DNA of 64,000 nt from Natrinema ejinorense (GTDB lineage: Archaea; Halobacteriota; Halobacteria; Halobacteriales; Natrialbaceae). Position 1 is the first letter of the stretch. Each line of letters opens with the position of its first letter. Location: the NCBI RefSeq assembly GCF_002494345.1, contig NZ_NXNI01000003.1, forward strand, positions 1 to 64,000, written 5' to 3'. Below the pieces are notes generated by a model. The model made no database searches and had not been told where the DNA came from. It saw nothing but the letters and a program-made list of their open reading frames with translations. The position numbers and the translations under genes are program-made. This document shows positions 33,280 to 42,300 of this stretch, in pieces.

Positions 33280-35236
33280 CGCTCTCGATCACCTCCGAGT
33301 ACTCAGGGACCTCAGCGTCGGGGTCGGCTGTGACGCCGCCACCGAACGTCGACAGGCTTGGCGTCTCGTCGACCAGGAGATGCCGGCACAGCGCCCGGGC
33401 GAGGTTGACCGGGACGGCGTTGCCGATCTGTTCGGTGACGGCCTTCTTGGTGCCGCCCGCGAGCTCGTAGTCAGCCGGGAAGCCCTGTGCCTGTTTGAGT
33501 TCGTCGGGCTCGAGCATCCGGTAGCGCACGTCGAGTCCGTAGGGGAACACCTCGGGGACACACAGCGCGAAGCGGTCCCGTTTCGTAACCGTCGGGAGTG
33601 GATCGACGACGTCGTTCGGCGTCGCGTTGCCGTAGTACTCGACGAGGAACGGTTCCGGCGTCGCAAGGCAGGCGGGTGCAGATTTCCGCGCCGTCACCGT
33701 CATAAGTGGTCGGTCCACCCTGCGGGTTCGCGGAGCCTGTCCGCTGAAGCTATTGTACAGCGGGCAGAGATACGGACTCGAGAGTGCGAACGCGCCGCCC
33801 TTCTCGGTCGCGATCGTCGGCAGGACATCGTCCGTCGGGTCCCGCAGCGCCCCGCCATGTGAGTAGTGGATCAGCGTCGGCGTCACGAGGTGGCCGTCGT
33901 GGTTGCTCGCCGTGACCGTGTGCAGTGGGCGCGAGTCGGCCTCGTACAGCGGGTTCGAATGGAGGCCGCGGCGCGCACCGTTGCGCGGCTTGATGAGCGG
34001 CGTCGCCTCCGCGGTCGCCACGGAGATCGCGCCCTTCGTCGCGACGGTCGGGAGTGGCCGGTCTGTCGCCGCCGGAACGCCACCGGACTGCTGGCGAAGG
34101 CAGAACGTCTCCGGGCTCGAGAGTTGCAGTTTTCCACCCGTCGCGACGGTTGGGGCCGGTCGTTCGGAGACATCGCGAGCGACCGAGTTGCTGTGCTGTC
34201 CGAGTATCTGCGGCGTCGCGAGCGTCGTCCGGCCGCCCGGAACACGCACGAGGAACGGTCGGTCGACGGCCGCTGCGACCGTCGCCGCGTGTTCGGCTGG
34301 AACGACCGTCTCGCGAAGCGCTCGGAGTTCGTCCTTGCCGATCGTCTCGAGGGCGTCGGCCAGTGGCGTCAGTCGGTCGTCGCAGTGGCGTCGCAGACCC
34401 TCGGCGATACGGGCCATCGTGTTCGTCGAGAGTGGCTGCACACGCGGGTTCTCGAGATCCCGCGTCCACAGCGAGTCGCCAAGATCCGACCAGTCGATGA
34501 TATCTGCCGCGGTTCGGCGATCGGGCTTGTCGGGATCGCCGTTGACGTGCGTCGGTTCGGGTGCGGTCGGTCGCGTGTCCTTCGAGCCCATGATGAACAG
34601 GCGCTTTCGGGACTGTGCCTCGCCGTAGTCGGCGGCGTTCAGGACCGATCCGTAGTCCTCGTCTTCGTCGTCGTACAGCACCGAGTAGCCAAGCGCCTCG
34701 AGCATCCCGATCCAGCGCTGGAAGATCGACCCATCGCGGGTGGACTGGCCGTCGACGACAGGAGCCCAGTCGCGGAACTCGGGGACGTTCTCGAGGAGGA
34801 TATGCTCGGGCTGGAGGTGTTCGATCCAGTGCAGGACGTGCCACCCGCTCGCGCGTTTCTGTTCGTTGACCGGCTTCCCACCGCGAGCCTTGGAATGATG
34901 GGTGCACGAGGGGCCGCCGACCAGGAGGTCGACCTCGCCCGGCGAAACGACGTCCGGCGGGTGTAGTTCCTCGATTTTGGCGTGGTAGTGTTCGGCCCAC
35001 GGGTGGTTCTGTTCGTGCGTGGCAATCGCCGGTTCCCAGTGGTTGACTGCGTGCAGTTCGACGTTCTCGGCGAGCCACCAGTGAACGCGGGTGTGACTCA
35101 TCGTGATCTCGGTGGGTGTGAGTCCGGTTTCGTGGGCGATCGTCTCCGCGTGCGTGTCGATGATCGCCTTGACGAGTCCCGTCGAGAGTCCGCCAGCGCC
35201 TGCGAACAGGTCGACCGCGACGAACGTGTCGGTCAT
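33272..35236 (-). CDS. C5-cytosine DNA methyltransferase with six internal repeats
   Basis: 654 aa. Motif I DLFAGAGGLSTG, motif IV GGPSCTHHSKARGG with the Pro-Cys nucleophile, motif VI LLENVPEF and motif IX/X RMLEPDELKQAQGFPADY are all present. Between them, residues about 355-560 hold six roughly 36-residue repeats marked by PTVATGG, PTVATKG, HTVTASN, PTIATEK, MTVTARK and PTVTKRD, probably forming the target-recognition region. Ordinary m5C enzymes are nearer 350-450 aa. Confidence 0.88.
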   Translation of the reverse strand: MTDTFVAVDLFAGAGGLSTGLVKAIIDTHAETIAHETGLTPTEITMSHTRVHWWLAENVELHAVNHWEPAIATHEQNHPWAEHYHAKIEELHPPDVVSPGEVDLLVGGPSCTHHSKARGGKPVNEQKRASGWHVLHWIEHLQPEHILLENVPEFRDWAPVVDGQSTRDGSIFQRWIGMLEALGYSVLYDDEDEDYGSVLNAADYGEAQSRKRLFIMGSKDTRPTAPEPTHVNGDPDKPDRRTAADIIDWSDLGDSLWTRDLENPRVQPLSTNTMARIAEGLRRHCDDRLTPLADALETIGKDELRALRETVVPAEHAATVAAAVDRPFLVRVPGGRTTLATPQILGQHSNSVARDVSERPAPTVATGGKLQLSSPETFCLRQQSGGVPAATDRPLPTVATKGAISVATAEATPLIKPRNGARRGLHSNPLYEADSRPLHTVTASNHDGHLVTPTLIHYSHGGALRDPTDDVLPTIATEKGGAFALSSPYLCPLYNSFSGQAPRTRRVDRPLMTVTARKSAPACLATPEPFLVEYYGNATPNDVVDPLPTVTKRDRFALCVPEVFPYGLDVRYRMLEPDELKQAQGFPADYELAGGTKKAVTEQIGNAVPVNLARALCRHLLVDETPSLSTFGGGVTADPDAEVPEYSEVIESDD

Positions 35237-36012
35237 CGCAGCCCTCCGTCAGGCAGGACAAGCGCCTGTCGTGCCCTTCTCGTCGATTCAGGCAGGTTCG
35301 GGAGTTCCGTGAACTGCCGTCGGACGCCGTCCTCACAGCGAAGATACGGCTCGGTCTCGTTTCGATAGGCAGCGCTCTGTTTGAAAAAGAACGCCGCGCC
35401 GACGCGCCGGCACGCATCCCGAATCGGCCAGACCCACTCGTGAGCCATGTCGCGGTAGTCCGGGCCGGACTCGCCACCGACGATCGCCCAGTCGATCCCC
35501 TCAAGGGATACGTCGCCGACCGGCCCGATCAACGGCTCGAAGCTCACGAACCGCGTGTGAGCGTCCGTCTCGCGGAGCATATCGATGCGGTCGGTCACGC
35601 GGTCGTCTTCGACCGATGTCCCCATCCAGACGTTTTCGGGCCACTCGAGTTCCATGTGGGCCGCCCGTCCGGGGCGCTTCGTCAGCACCTGAAAGACGTG
35701 TTCCGGGCAGTTTCGCATGACCGCAAACACGTCCCGGATGAACGACTCGGAGACCTCTGCATGGAACAGATCGCTCATCGAGTTGACGAAGATCCGCTTC
35801 GGTTCGTCGAGTTTGTAAGGCTCCTCGAGTTTGTCGGGGCGCTCGGTGACGTTCTCGGCGGCGTGCTCGTTGGTCCACTCATGATCGGTGTGGTTGTACT
35901 GGCGGCTGATTCGTTCGGCGTAGCAGTTCTCACAGCCCGCCGAGACCTTCGAACAGCCGTGGACGGGGTTCCACGACTCGTCAGTCCACGCGATGTTGGT
36001 ATCGCTGTTCAT
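35233..36012 (-). CDS. DUF5131 / phage Gp37-Gp68 family protein
   Basis: 259 aa. NIAWTDESWNPVHGCSKVSAGCENCYAERIS is the signature N-terminus, with a three-cysteine CxxxxxGCxxCY cluster resembling radical-SAM Fe-S sites. FQVLTKRPGR, FVSFEPLIGPV and IVGGESGP complete the family series. The biochemical function is not established. Its start region is carried twice because of a 127-bp tandem duplication. Confidence 0.82.
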   Translation of the reverse strand: MNSDTNIAWTDESWNPVHGCSKVSAGCENCYAERISRQYNHTDHEWTNEHAAENVTERPDKLEEPYKLDEPKRIFVNSMSDLFHAEVSESFIRDVFAVMRNCPEHVFQVLTKRPGRAAHMELEWPENVWMGTSVEDDRVTDRIDMLRETDAHTRFVSFEPLIGPVGDVSLEGIDWAIVGGESGPDYRDMAHEWVWPIRDACRRVGAAFFFKQSAAYRNETEPYLRCEDGVRRQFTELPNLPESTRRARQALVLPDGGLR

Positions 36013-36230
36013 CGGAGTCCCCCGCCGGCGTTGGCGGCTTCACGTGCCAGATGTCGATTATCAGTACAGTCGGGACAAGCGTTCGCAGTATCGCTGTTGT
36101 CCCCTCGTCAGTCCACGCGATGTTGGTATCGCTGTTCATCGGAGTCCCCCGCCGGCGTTGGCGGCTTCACGTGCCAGATGTCGATTATCAGTACAGTCGG
36201 GACAAGCGTTCGCAGTATCGCTGTTGTCCC
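35977..36230. repeat. Perfect 127-bp tandem duplication
   Basis: Bases 35977-36103 are repeated without a difference at 36104-36230. Each unit holds the 3' end of the zinc-ribbon gene, the ATGA junction and the first codons of the DUF5131 gene. Identity implies a very recent event or an assembly artefact. Confidence 0.9.
35981..36139 (-). pseudogene. Duplicated, aborted DUF5131 start
   Basis: The upstream copy of the duplication starts MNSDTNIAWTDE like the intact gene, then crosses the junction and ends after 52 codons. It would be translated in place of, or before, the intact copy by coupling from the zinc-ribbon gene. Confidence 0.6.
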
Positions 36231-36339
36231 CGAAGACACGGGCAAACTGTTGGGTGACCTGCGCGCCACAGTTCTGACAGCGCGGCGCGGTCGTCGTAGA
36301 CTCGGTCGTCGGCGTCCACCGTGGACGATCAGTGCTCAT
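36136..36339 (-). CDS. Small zinc-ribbon protein
   Basis: 67 aa from the ATG overlapping the upstream stop. PRCQNCGAQV and ANACPDCTDN provide two CxxC pairs. Its last 31 codons are copied again downstream by the tandem duplication. Confidence 0.6.
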   Translation of the reverse strand: MSTDRPRWTPTTESTTTAPRCQNCGAQVTQQFARVFGDNSDTANACPDCTDNRHLAREAANAGGGLR

Positions 36340-37499
36340 CGTTCGCCCTCCGCGTCGAGTTCGGTCGCATCCCACGGCTCTGGCTCGGCGTCTTTCGGCT
36401 GGTAGAGCGGATGCACCGGGTGGCCTGCTTTCGTCGTGTCAAGCGCGTAGAGGTCCGTCTCGAGAGATTTAGCCACTGCTCGAGCGCGGTCCTGTAGCGA
36501 GCCGTTCGCACCCCACGCGGCGACGACCTGCGCGGCGTCGGTGCACACATCCCGAAGGTGGTCGTCGTTGTCTGGACCGATCGGGTTGGGATGGTCACGA
36601 AGGTTCGACGGGTCGGGCGTGCGGAGGCCGAACAGATTCGCGACGACGAGCGAGCCGTAGCCCCAGTCCTTGGCGAAGCCAAGACAGCGCCGGATCGTCG
36701 GGTCGTCTTCGGATGCATCCGCCGTGCTCGGGTTGAGCATGAGGAACGCGACGGTCGGCTTCGCAGCGTCCCAGGTGCGCGTGAGTCGGTAGCGGTACTC
36801 GCCGTCGTCGCTCAGAACCGCGTCGCTTCGGTTGTCTTGGAGTAGGGGTGAGTCGTCGGTGCCGCCGTCGGCCCGAAGCTCCCGATCGTCGCTCGGCGGC
36901 GTTCGCTGCCAGTCGGTCGATTCGCCGCAGGTCAGACAGCGCCCGCTCGGAGCGTCGTCGGAGTGGACGTGGCGATGTTCGCCACAGTCGGGACAGTACC
37001 AATCGGTCGGTGGGGTGCCGCCGTCGGTCATGACGACCGGCTTCGTCTCGACGGTCTCGAAGTCGGCCGTCTGGAGGTAGTGCTTCGTGTCCGTTTTGGC
37101 GTGGGTCCAAACGTGCTCGCACTCGAGACACATCACGTTGTATTTGTCCTGCTGTTGCAGCTCGCCGCCGCAGTCGCGCGGGCAGTCCTCGCCGTCCCAG
37201 AAGTACCCGCCACCGTCGGTCACGAGCCGTTTCTCGTCAGCGGTCGCCGGTCGGTAGCCGGGTCGTTTCTGGCCGTCGTCCTCGAATCCCCAATCGCGCT
37301 CGAGGTCGCCCTTGTCAGCGAGATCGCGGAGACGGCCCTTCGCGGTCTCGGGGACGATCGGGAGTCCGGCAGCGACCATTTCGGCCGTGACGCCGCCGGC
37401 CGCGAGCGTGTCGCCGTTCTCGTAGCACTCCCTGACGCGCTCGCGGAGTTCGGCGTCAGAAACCTTCTGCGTATTGTAGTGATTCGGGTGGCGATCCAT
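36336..37499 (-). CDS. Winged helix - zinc ribbon - DUF1643 fusion
   Basis: 387 aa from the ATG at 37499 (a GTG at 37511 would overlap the preceding gene). N-terminal HTH (GGVTAEMVAAGLPIV...GRLRDLADKGDLERDWGF), two cysteine-pair ribbons (CLECEHVW, CPDCGEHRH/CLTCGES), then DUF1643 (VAFLMLNPSTADASEDDPTI, CLGFAKDWGYGSLVVANLFG). DUF1643 is a common phage domain of unknown function; the fusion to DNA-binding modules is unusual. Confidence 0.72.
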   Translation of the reverse strand: MDRHPNHYNTQKVSDAELRERVRECYENGDTLAAGGVTAEMVAAGLPIVPETAKGRLRDLADKGDLERDWGFEDDGQKRPGYRPATADEKRLVTDGGGYFWDGEDCPRDCGGELQQQDKYNVMCLECEHVWTHAKTDTKHYLQTADFETVETKPVVMTDGGTPPTDWYCPDCGEHRHVHSDDAPSGRCLTCGESTDWQRTPPSDDRELRADGGTDDSPLLQDNRSDAVLSDDGEYRYRLTRTWDAAKPTVAFLMLNPSTADASEDDPTIRRCLGFAKDWGYGSLVVANLFGLRTPDPSNLRDHPNPIGPDNDDHLRDVCTDAAQVVAAWGANGSLQDRARAVAKSLETDLYALDTTKAGHPVHPLYQPKDAEPEPWDATELDAEGER

Positions 37500-37500
37500 C

Positions 37501-38208
37501 TTACTCGCCACCCCCGTTCGTTGCCGCGTTCGCAGGTGGTCGCACGTCGGTTGCTGTGAGTGGCGACGGGTCGGGGCTTCCCTCGAGTCGCGCGAGAATA
37601 CGGTCGAACGTGAGTTGCTCGACCGTCTCGTCGGTCTCGGTCCGAAGGAGGTACGGCGCGTCGGCCTGCGTGGTCGCTGGGAAGATGTATTCCGTTGGCT
37701 CGACGCGCTCGAGGACCAGGACTTCGCCAGCGTCGAGTCCTTTCACGTCGGGGTGGAGAGTGTCGGCGTCGTCCGCGTCGTCTCGTTTCACCGGGACGCG
37801 AACGGGCGTGTGTGGGATGTTGAAAACCGGGTGTGGCTCATCGTGGTCGTCTTCGTGAGCCACGATTTCGTCGCGCGTGGCCGATTCAGTGACGGTCTTG
37901 CCGCCATCCGTAGCCGGGACGGGTTCGGCCGTGGCGTTGGGTGTCTGCCCGTCGGTCAGCTCGCGCTCGCGTTGGTCGATGTACTTGTGGACCTTCGTCT
38001 TGTTGTAGCGGCCGTCGATGTGGCGCTTCTCGGCCTGCCGGTAGGCTTCGAGCCGATCGAGGTCGTCGATCCCGTCGATCATGCCCTGCCAGACGAAGTC
38101 GTCGTTGTGGGTCTCGAGGAATCGAACCGGGTTTTCGGGCGCGGCCGCGAGAATGTCGTCGTCGCACTCGTAGCGGTCGCTCGAGGCGTTGTAGGCGTTG
38201 ACCGTCAT
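37501..38208 (-). CDS. Hypothetical protein
   Basis: 235 aa. Residues about 25-85 contain EAYRQAEKRHIDGRYNKTKVHKYIDQRERE, seen in haloarchaeal element proteins of unknown function. The rest is acidic and low-complexity. Overlaps the gene upstream by 4 bp. Confidence 0.56.
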   Translation of the reverse strand: MTVNAYNASSDRYECDDDILAAAPENPVRFLETHNDDFVWQGMIDGIDDLDRLEAYRQAEKRHIDGRYNKTKVHKYIDQRERELTDGQTPNATAEPVPATDGGKTVTESATRDEIVAHEDDHDEPHPVFNIPHTPVRVPVKRDDADDADTLHPDVKGLDAGEVLVLERVEPTEYIFPATTQADAPYLLRTETDETVEQLTFDRILARLEGSPDPSPLTATDVRPPANAATNGGGE

Positions 38209-38390
38209 CGGCGAACAGCCTCCTCGAGAGTAAGTAGCTGGTCGTACGCGCGATCGTAGGCTGGTTCGGCTGCGAGCGCGACCTCCTCGGACGTGTGCCG
38301 GTCGCGTGGCTGACGCGTGGTCTGTGAACGATTCTCCGACTGCGTTTCGGTCCGACTAGATTTAAGTCGGTTACGCTGTAACTGTCGCAT
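38205..38390 (-). CDS. Small basic protein, first gene of the long minus operon
   Basis: 61 aa; Arg-rich N-terminus (RQLQRNRLKSSRTETQSENR) and an acidic helix behind. Its ATG lies 9 bp after the shared 17-mer TCCACTGGGAAGTGAAT. No family recognised. Confidence 0.52.
   Translation of the reverse strand: MRQLQRNRLKSSRTETQSENRSQTTRQPRDRHTSEEVALAAEPAYDRAYDQLLTLEEAVRR
38352..38370. promoter_or_regulatory. Palindrome CCGACT-N7-AGTCGG, copy 1
   Basis: CCGACTAGATTTAAGTCGG, six-base arms around seven bases, inside the first codons of the minus-strand gene. A nearly identical copy, differing at one arm base, lies near the RepH gene. Confidence 0.45.
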
Positions 38391-38399
38391 GGTTCGCTA

Positions 38400-38452
38400 A
38401 TTCACTTCCCAGTGGACCACGAACCACATCGCACCATGCCCAAACATGGTGC
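38400..38452 (-). promoter_or_regulatory. Shared 17-mer and CCCAAA-loop hairpin, operon side
   Basis: ATTCACTTCCCAGTGGA (38400-38416) is identical to 42816-42832. Beside it lies GCACCATG-CCCAAA-CATGGTGC (38431-38452), an 8-bp perfect stem. Both are within 65 bp upstream of the first gene of the long minus operon, so they are leader RNA or operator elements. Confidence 0.55.
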
Positions 38453-38529
38453 TTCTCCGATGGACCAACCATCTAGAGAGTGATTCGTGCTGATTGAAAC
38501 ATACAGTTGAGATTACTTAGTTGTTCGCA

Positions 38530-38567
38530 TTGTGCAGTTGCACAACGTACATTGTGCATCTGCATAA
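38530..38567. promoter_or_regulatory. Two tandem palindromic operators
   Basis: TTGTGCAGTTGCACAA (38530-38545, perfect 7-bp arms) and TTGTGCATCTGCATAA (38552-38567, one mismatch). The centres are 22 bp apart, two helical turns. They lie between a TATA-like TTACTTA and the HTH gene start, so the HTH protein probably autoregulates. Confidence 0.6.
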
Positions 38568-38599
38568 CGCTTTTCCCGCCGGCCGATAAGAAACAATCA

Positions 38600-38833
38600 G
38601 TGCCATCTGACCGCTTCCAACACGATTCTAGTTCTGGCGATTTCTCCCCACAGACATCTTCAGGAAAGATTTTGCGTGTTGTTCGACGGCTTGAGCCCGC
38701 GTCAACGGGTGAGATCGCAGACGAACTGGAGGTACATCGAAACACGGCCCGATATCGATTAAAGAAACTCGAGGATCAACGGAAGGTCGAAAAAGAAGAA
38801 ATTGGCGGAGCGTTCGTTTGGCGGTCGAATTAA
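38600..38833 (+). CDS. Small HTH transcriptional regulator
   Basis: 77 aa from the GTG at 38600; the in-frame region upstream covers the operators and is non-coding. GKILRVVRRLEPASTGEIADELEVHRNTARYRLKKLEDQRKVEKE is a winged HTH. Likely local regulator of replication genes. Confidence 0.66.
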   Translation: MPSDRFQHDSSSGDFSPQTSSGKILRVVRRLEPASTGEIADELEVHRNTARYRLKKLEDQRKVEKEEIGGAFVWRSN

Positions 38834-38893
38834 GCTTCATTTCTGGTTGTCGGGAAAGGGTTTATACTCCTGTCTGTTGTAATACCTGTCATA

Positions 38894-39394
38894 ATGGCCG
38901 CTAATTCTGAACACGCACCAAGCGGCGGGATGGGCAGTCAAACTGGCAAATCCGAACGGTATCAGAGGGTCGATGATCGACAATCTGAGATATCCTCGGC
39001 GATCGCCGATCTCGAAGCAGAGGCCGCGAACGAACAGGTCGAACAATTGGTTGCCGTTCTCGATTCGATGAGTATGGAACTGCGACGACTCGAAGCTCGA
39101 AACCGGAAACTCACGAGAAAACTCGCCGATCTCGATCGGCGTGTACCCGACGGCGGAATCAAAGCCGACAGTAGTACCGGCGGCACGAGCCCGCGCGACC
39201 AAGCTGTTCTCGACGTGCTCGCCGAGCGCGGCCCCTGTAAGATCGAAGTGAGTGAGTTGAAGCAACTGTATCGACGCCACACCGATATCAAGAACTCGCG
39301 GACGCTCGACGACCGGGTGAAACACCTGACGAGAGACGGTCCCTTTGAGTTCGTCAGTCCGGCCCTCTGGGAGTACGTTCCCGATTCGAGTTAG
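38894..39394 (+). CDS. Coiled-coil / winged-helix protein, RepH companion
   Basis: 166 aa. N-terminal Gly/Ser tail, coiled coil at about 30-90 (EAEAANEQVEQLVAVLDSMS...RRLEARNRKLTRKLADLD), and a C-terminal winged helix (AVLDVLAERGPCKIEVSEL). It ends 4 bp inside the RepH gene, tail to tail. Position beside a RepH-type initiator suggests a replication or copy-control partner. Confidence 0.62.
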   Translation: MAANSEHAPSGGMGSQTGKSERYQRVDDRQSEISSAIADLEAEAANEQVEQLVAVLDSMSMELRRLEARNRKLTRKLADLDRRVPDGGIKADSSTGGTSPRDQAVLDVLAERGPCKIEVSELKQLYRRHTDIKNSRTLDDRVKHLTRDGPFEFVSPALWEYVPDSS

Positions 39395-42300
39395 TCGGCC
39401 GCTGCCTGTGTGATCGGTTGCTGCGTGACGGTTGGCCCCATCGAGACACGTTTTTCCGGTTTCTCCTCGGCCTCATCACCCATGAGTCGGATTGCAACCG
39501 TCATCCACGGTTGGAACTCGCCAATCTCGAGTAACGCCCACGGGTCTTGTGGCCAGTACAACACCCCGCCAGCCGGGTCGTCGGGGTCGGCGTAGCGGTC
39601 GGGCGGGAGCATCGACTCGAGCAGCGGGTCAGTCGTGTCAAGTAGCCGGCCGTCGTCAGTCGTAAGCGTCGGTACAACGGGCTCGTGGCGCTCGCTCCGC
39701 GTGGGGAACGAAATGCTGAGTCGCCACCCCTCGCGACTGTGGGAAACCAGCGAGAGGGCTGTCAGCCGGTCAGCGTGATTTCGAACGGTACGGGCTGTTA
39801 CGTCGGCCAGGTCGGCGAGTTGTTTCTGCGAGAGTGGTTCGTCTGCCTCAAGAAGGATCGAGAGGAGTTTGCCGACCGATCGCGGGAGATCGGGGACAAG
39901 TGCATCAGCGTCGACGCCGCGCAGCGCCACGCGAAGTTCGTCCGGTCGGATACGGCGTGGATCGTCCTCCGAACCGAGACGGCGTTGCAGAGCGTGAGCC
40001 GCGTCGTGGGGTGTCGCGACGAGAGCGTGCAGGATCGATACTGCACGATCCGTCAGTCCGATGTTCTTCTCGCGAAGAATACGCGCTGTCATCCGGCCGA
40101 AATCGGCACGTTTCGGGTCACGAACGCGAATATCAATCGAGAACGGCGGTGCGTCCTCGAGCGTTTCGCGCGGTGCCTCGAGGAAGTGCTCGAGGTCCTC
40201 GCGGAAGCGGTGGACGTCGGGACCACGGATCACGAACGACCCGATGAGTTCTCCAGTCGGCATTTCGGCGTCGATCGACGCGGCCACCGGTGGCCGGTCA
40301 CAGTTCGGCACGTCGAACAGTTGCCGGTAAGGTGCGAACTTGCGGTACTCAGACTGGATGGCTGCCGAGATCCCAATCGATTTCGCCAGCGGTCGGAGCT
40401 GTGTCTCGAGATTTCGGCCACCAGGAACGCGTATCTCCCGGACGAGGTCGACGCCGACTGTCTCGAGCAAATGGACGATCGACCCGGCAAGGCCGTGTGC
40501 CGATCGGATGATCGACGCCCGGAATCGGTCGCGGTCTTGGTAGTCTTCGTTCCGAAGCGCCGTCGTCATATCCTGGACTTGCCGCCCCCACTCGACGAGA
40601 TTGTCCCGAAGCTTCTGTGGGTCCGATGCGGCATGGGCCGAGAGACCGCCGATATTCCGCACATCACGAAGCAGTGACGGCGGTTCCGTGATATCCCCGA
40701 GTCGATCAACTGGGAGGGCACGGTCTAAAAATTCCTCGCTCGCTAATGCGGCTGCAAGCGTCGTCGTGTATGGTAACGGCTCGGCGGCCCGCACTGCCAC
40801 AACGGCCTCGTCGCGTTCATCGTCGTAGCTTACCAGCCGTACTTTTCCATTGCGGCCGTTTTCGTCCTCTATGTCGCCGCGCACTACCGTCACCGCACCG
40901 CTGCGGGCGCACGCGGCGGCTGCGTGGTGCGTGCTGGGGCTGGCATACTCCGTGCGGTAAGGCCGTTCCCCTGGCGGCTGGTCGGCCTCGCCGTCCTCCC
41001 CACCCACTCCCTCCTGCGGGGTTACACGGCACTTGGTAGAGGAATTTCCGGAAAAAAATTCCAGATCGTTGATGTTTGCTTGGCGTCCCGATTCCGCGAG
41101 GATCTTCTCGAGCGCGAGTCGACCAGCGGCCTGTAGAGAAACCATCTGACTGCCGTCAGGCCCGTAGGTCGTAACGAGCCCAAGCTCAATCAATGAGTTC
41201 TCGTCGTTCCGAATGAGTTGCGAAATACGGCCACTTGTCACGTCGTGGTCGGCTTCGATATCGGCGCGAGCGAGCACGTCGTCGGGTTGTGCGGCCAGTT
41301 GGCGCAGTATTTGGACCTTCCGACCGTCGGGATCAAGCACCCGGCGGGCAGCGTTCGCAGTCTCCTCGACTCGTTCGCTGCGACGGTCTTGATTGCACCA
41401 TTCGCTAAACCCATCGAGATCCGATCGGTGCCGGTCAGCGAACCGTTGGAGCGTGGTTGGCGAGCCGATAACGCGGACATCCAGTGCCGACGCGAGCACG
41501 CCTAGCAAGTCACAGATATCGATCCGCTGGTCGCGTCGTATTTGCTCGGGATCGACGAACGAATCACGAACGATAACGCCGACGGTCGGCGCGTCCTCGA
41601 GTGCATCGAACAGACTCGCAACGGTCAACAGATCTTCGACGGCGGTCAGTGGATTCGTTGCCATCTCCGGAATCAACTCGGAGACGAGCTGCCAGATCGA
41701 TTTGGTCTGTCCGGCGACGGCCGTCGCGATCGGGGTCCGTAACCAGAACGGAACGCCCGCGTCACGGAGCGCATTGTAACACTCGTCGGTTCCCATGCCG
41801 CCGAATCGATCGCCGATCGCCGTTGCAAGCGCCTGTTGGAACTCCGACTCGCCAAATAGGTCGGCCCAAACGTCGGTGATCGGCGTCGCGTCGAGTTCGA
41901 TAGTCGCGATCGCTGATGCTGGTTTCGTCTCGGTGACTGTCACCGCGCCGCGGATGTGGCTCTCCCGATCGGGACGGTCGGCCCATCCCTCGAGTGTCTC
42001 GTCGACGTACTCACGGCAAATCCCGTGTTCGGAGTTTTCGAGTGAGACCTGGTCGGCGAACACGTTCTCGCCGATCCCGCTGTACTCGTCGGCCCACTGC
42101 GAGAACTTTGCATCCTCGGCCGCGAAGGTGTGTTCGGCGAGGTCTGCGTACCGATCGGATCCGATCGGCTTGAGGTCCATCTTATCGGCGTCGGTTGTCA
42201 TCGACGCGGTTCGGAACTCGACTTCCTCGCGCTGGGATTGGAACGAACCGAACTCAGAGAGGATCTCGTTGTACTCGTCGGTCGCACCTTGTCGGTTAGC

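Noticed and set aside
39685-40677. A 330-codon open frame on the plus strand
   Set aside because: Entirely inside the RepH coding region on the opposite strand and without recognisable features.
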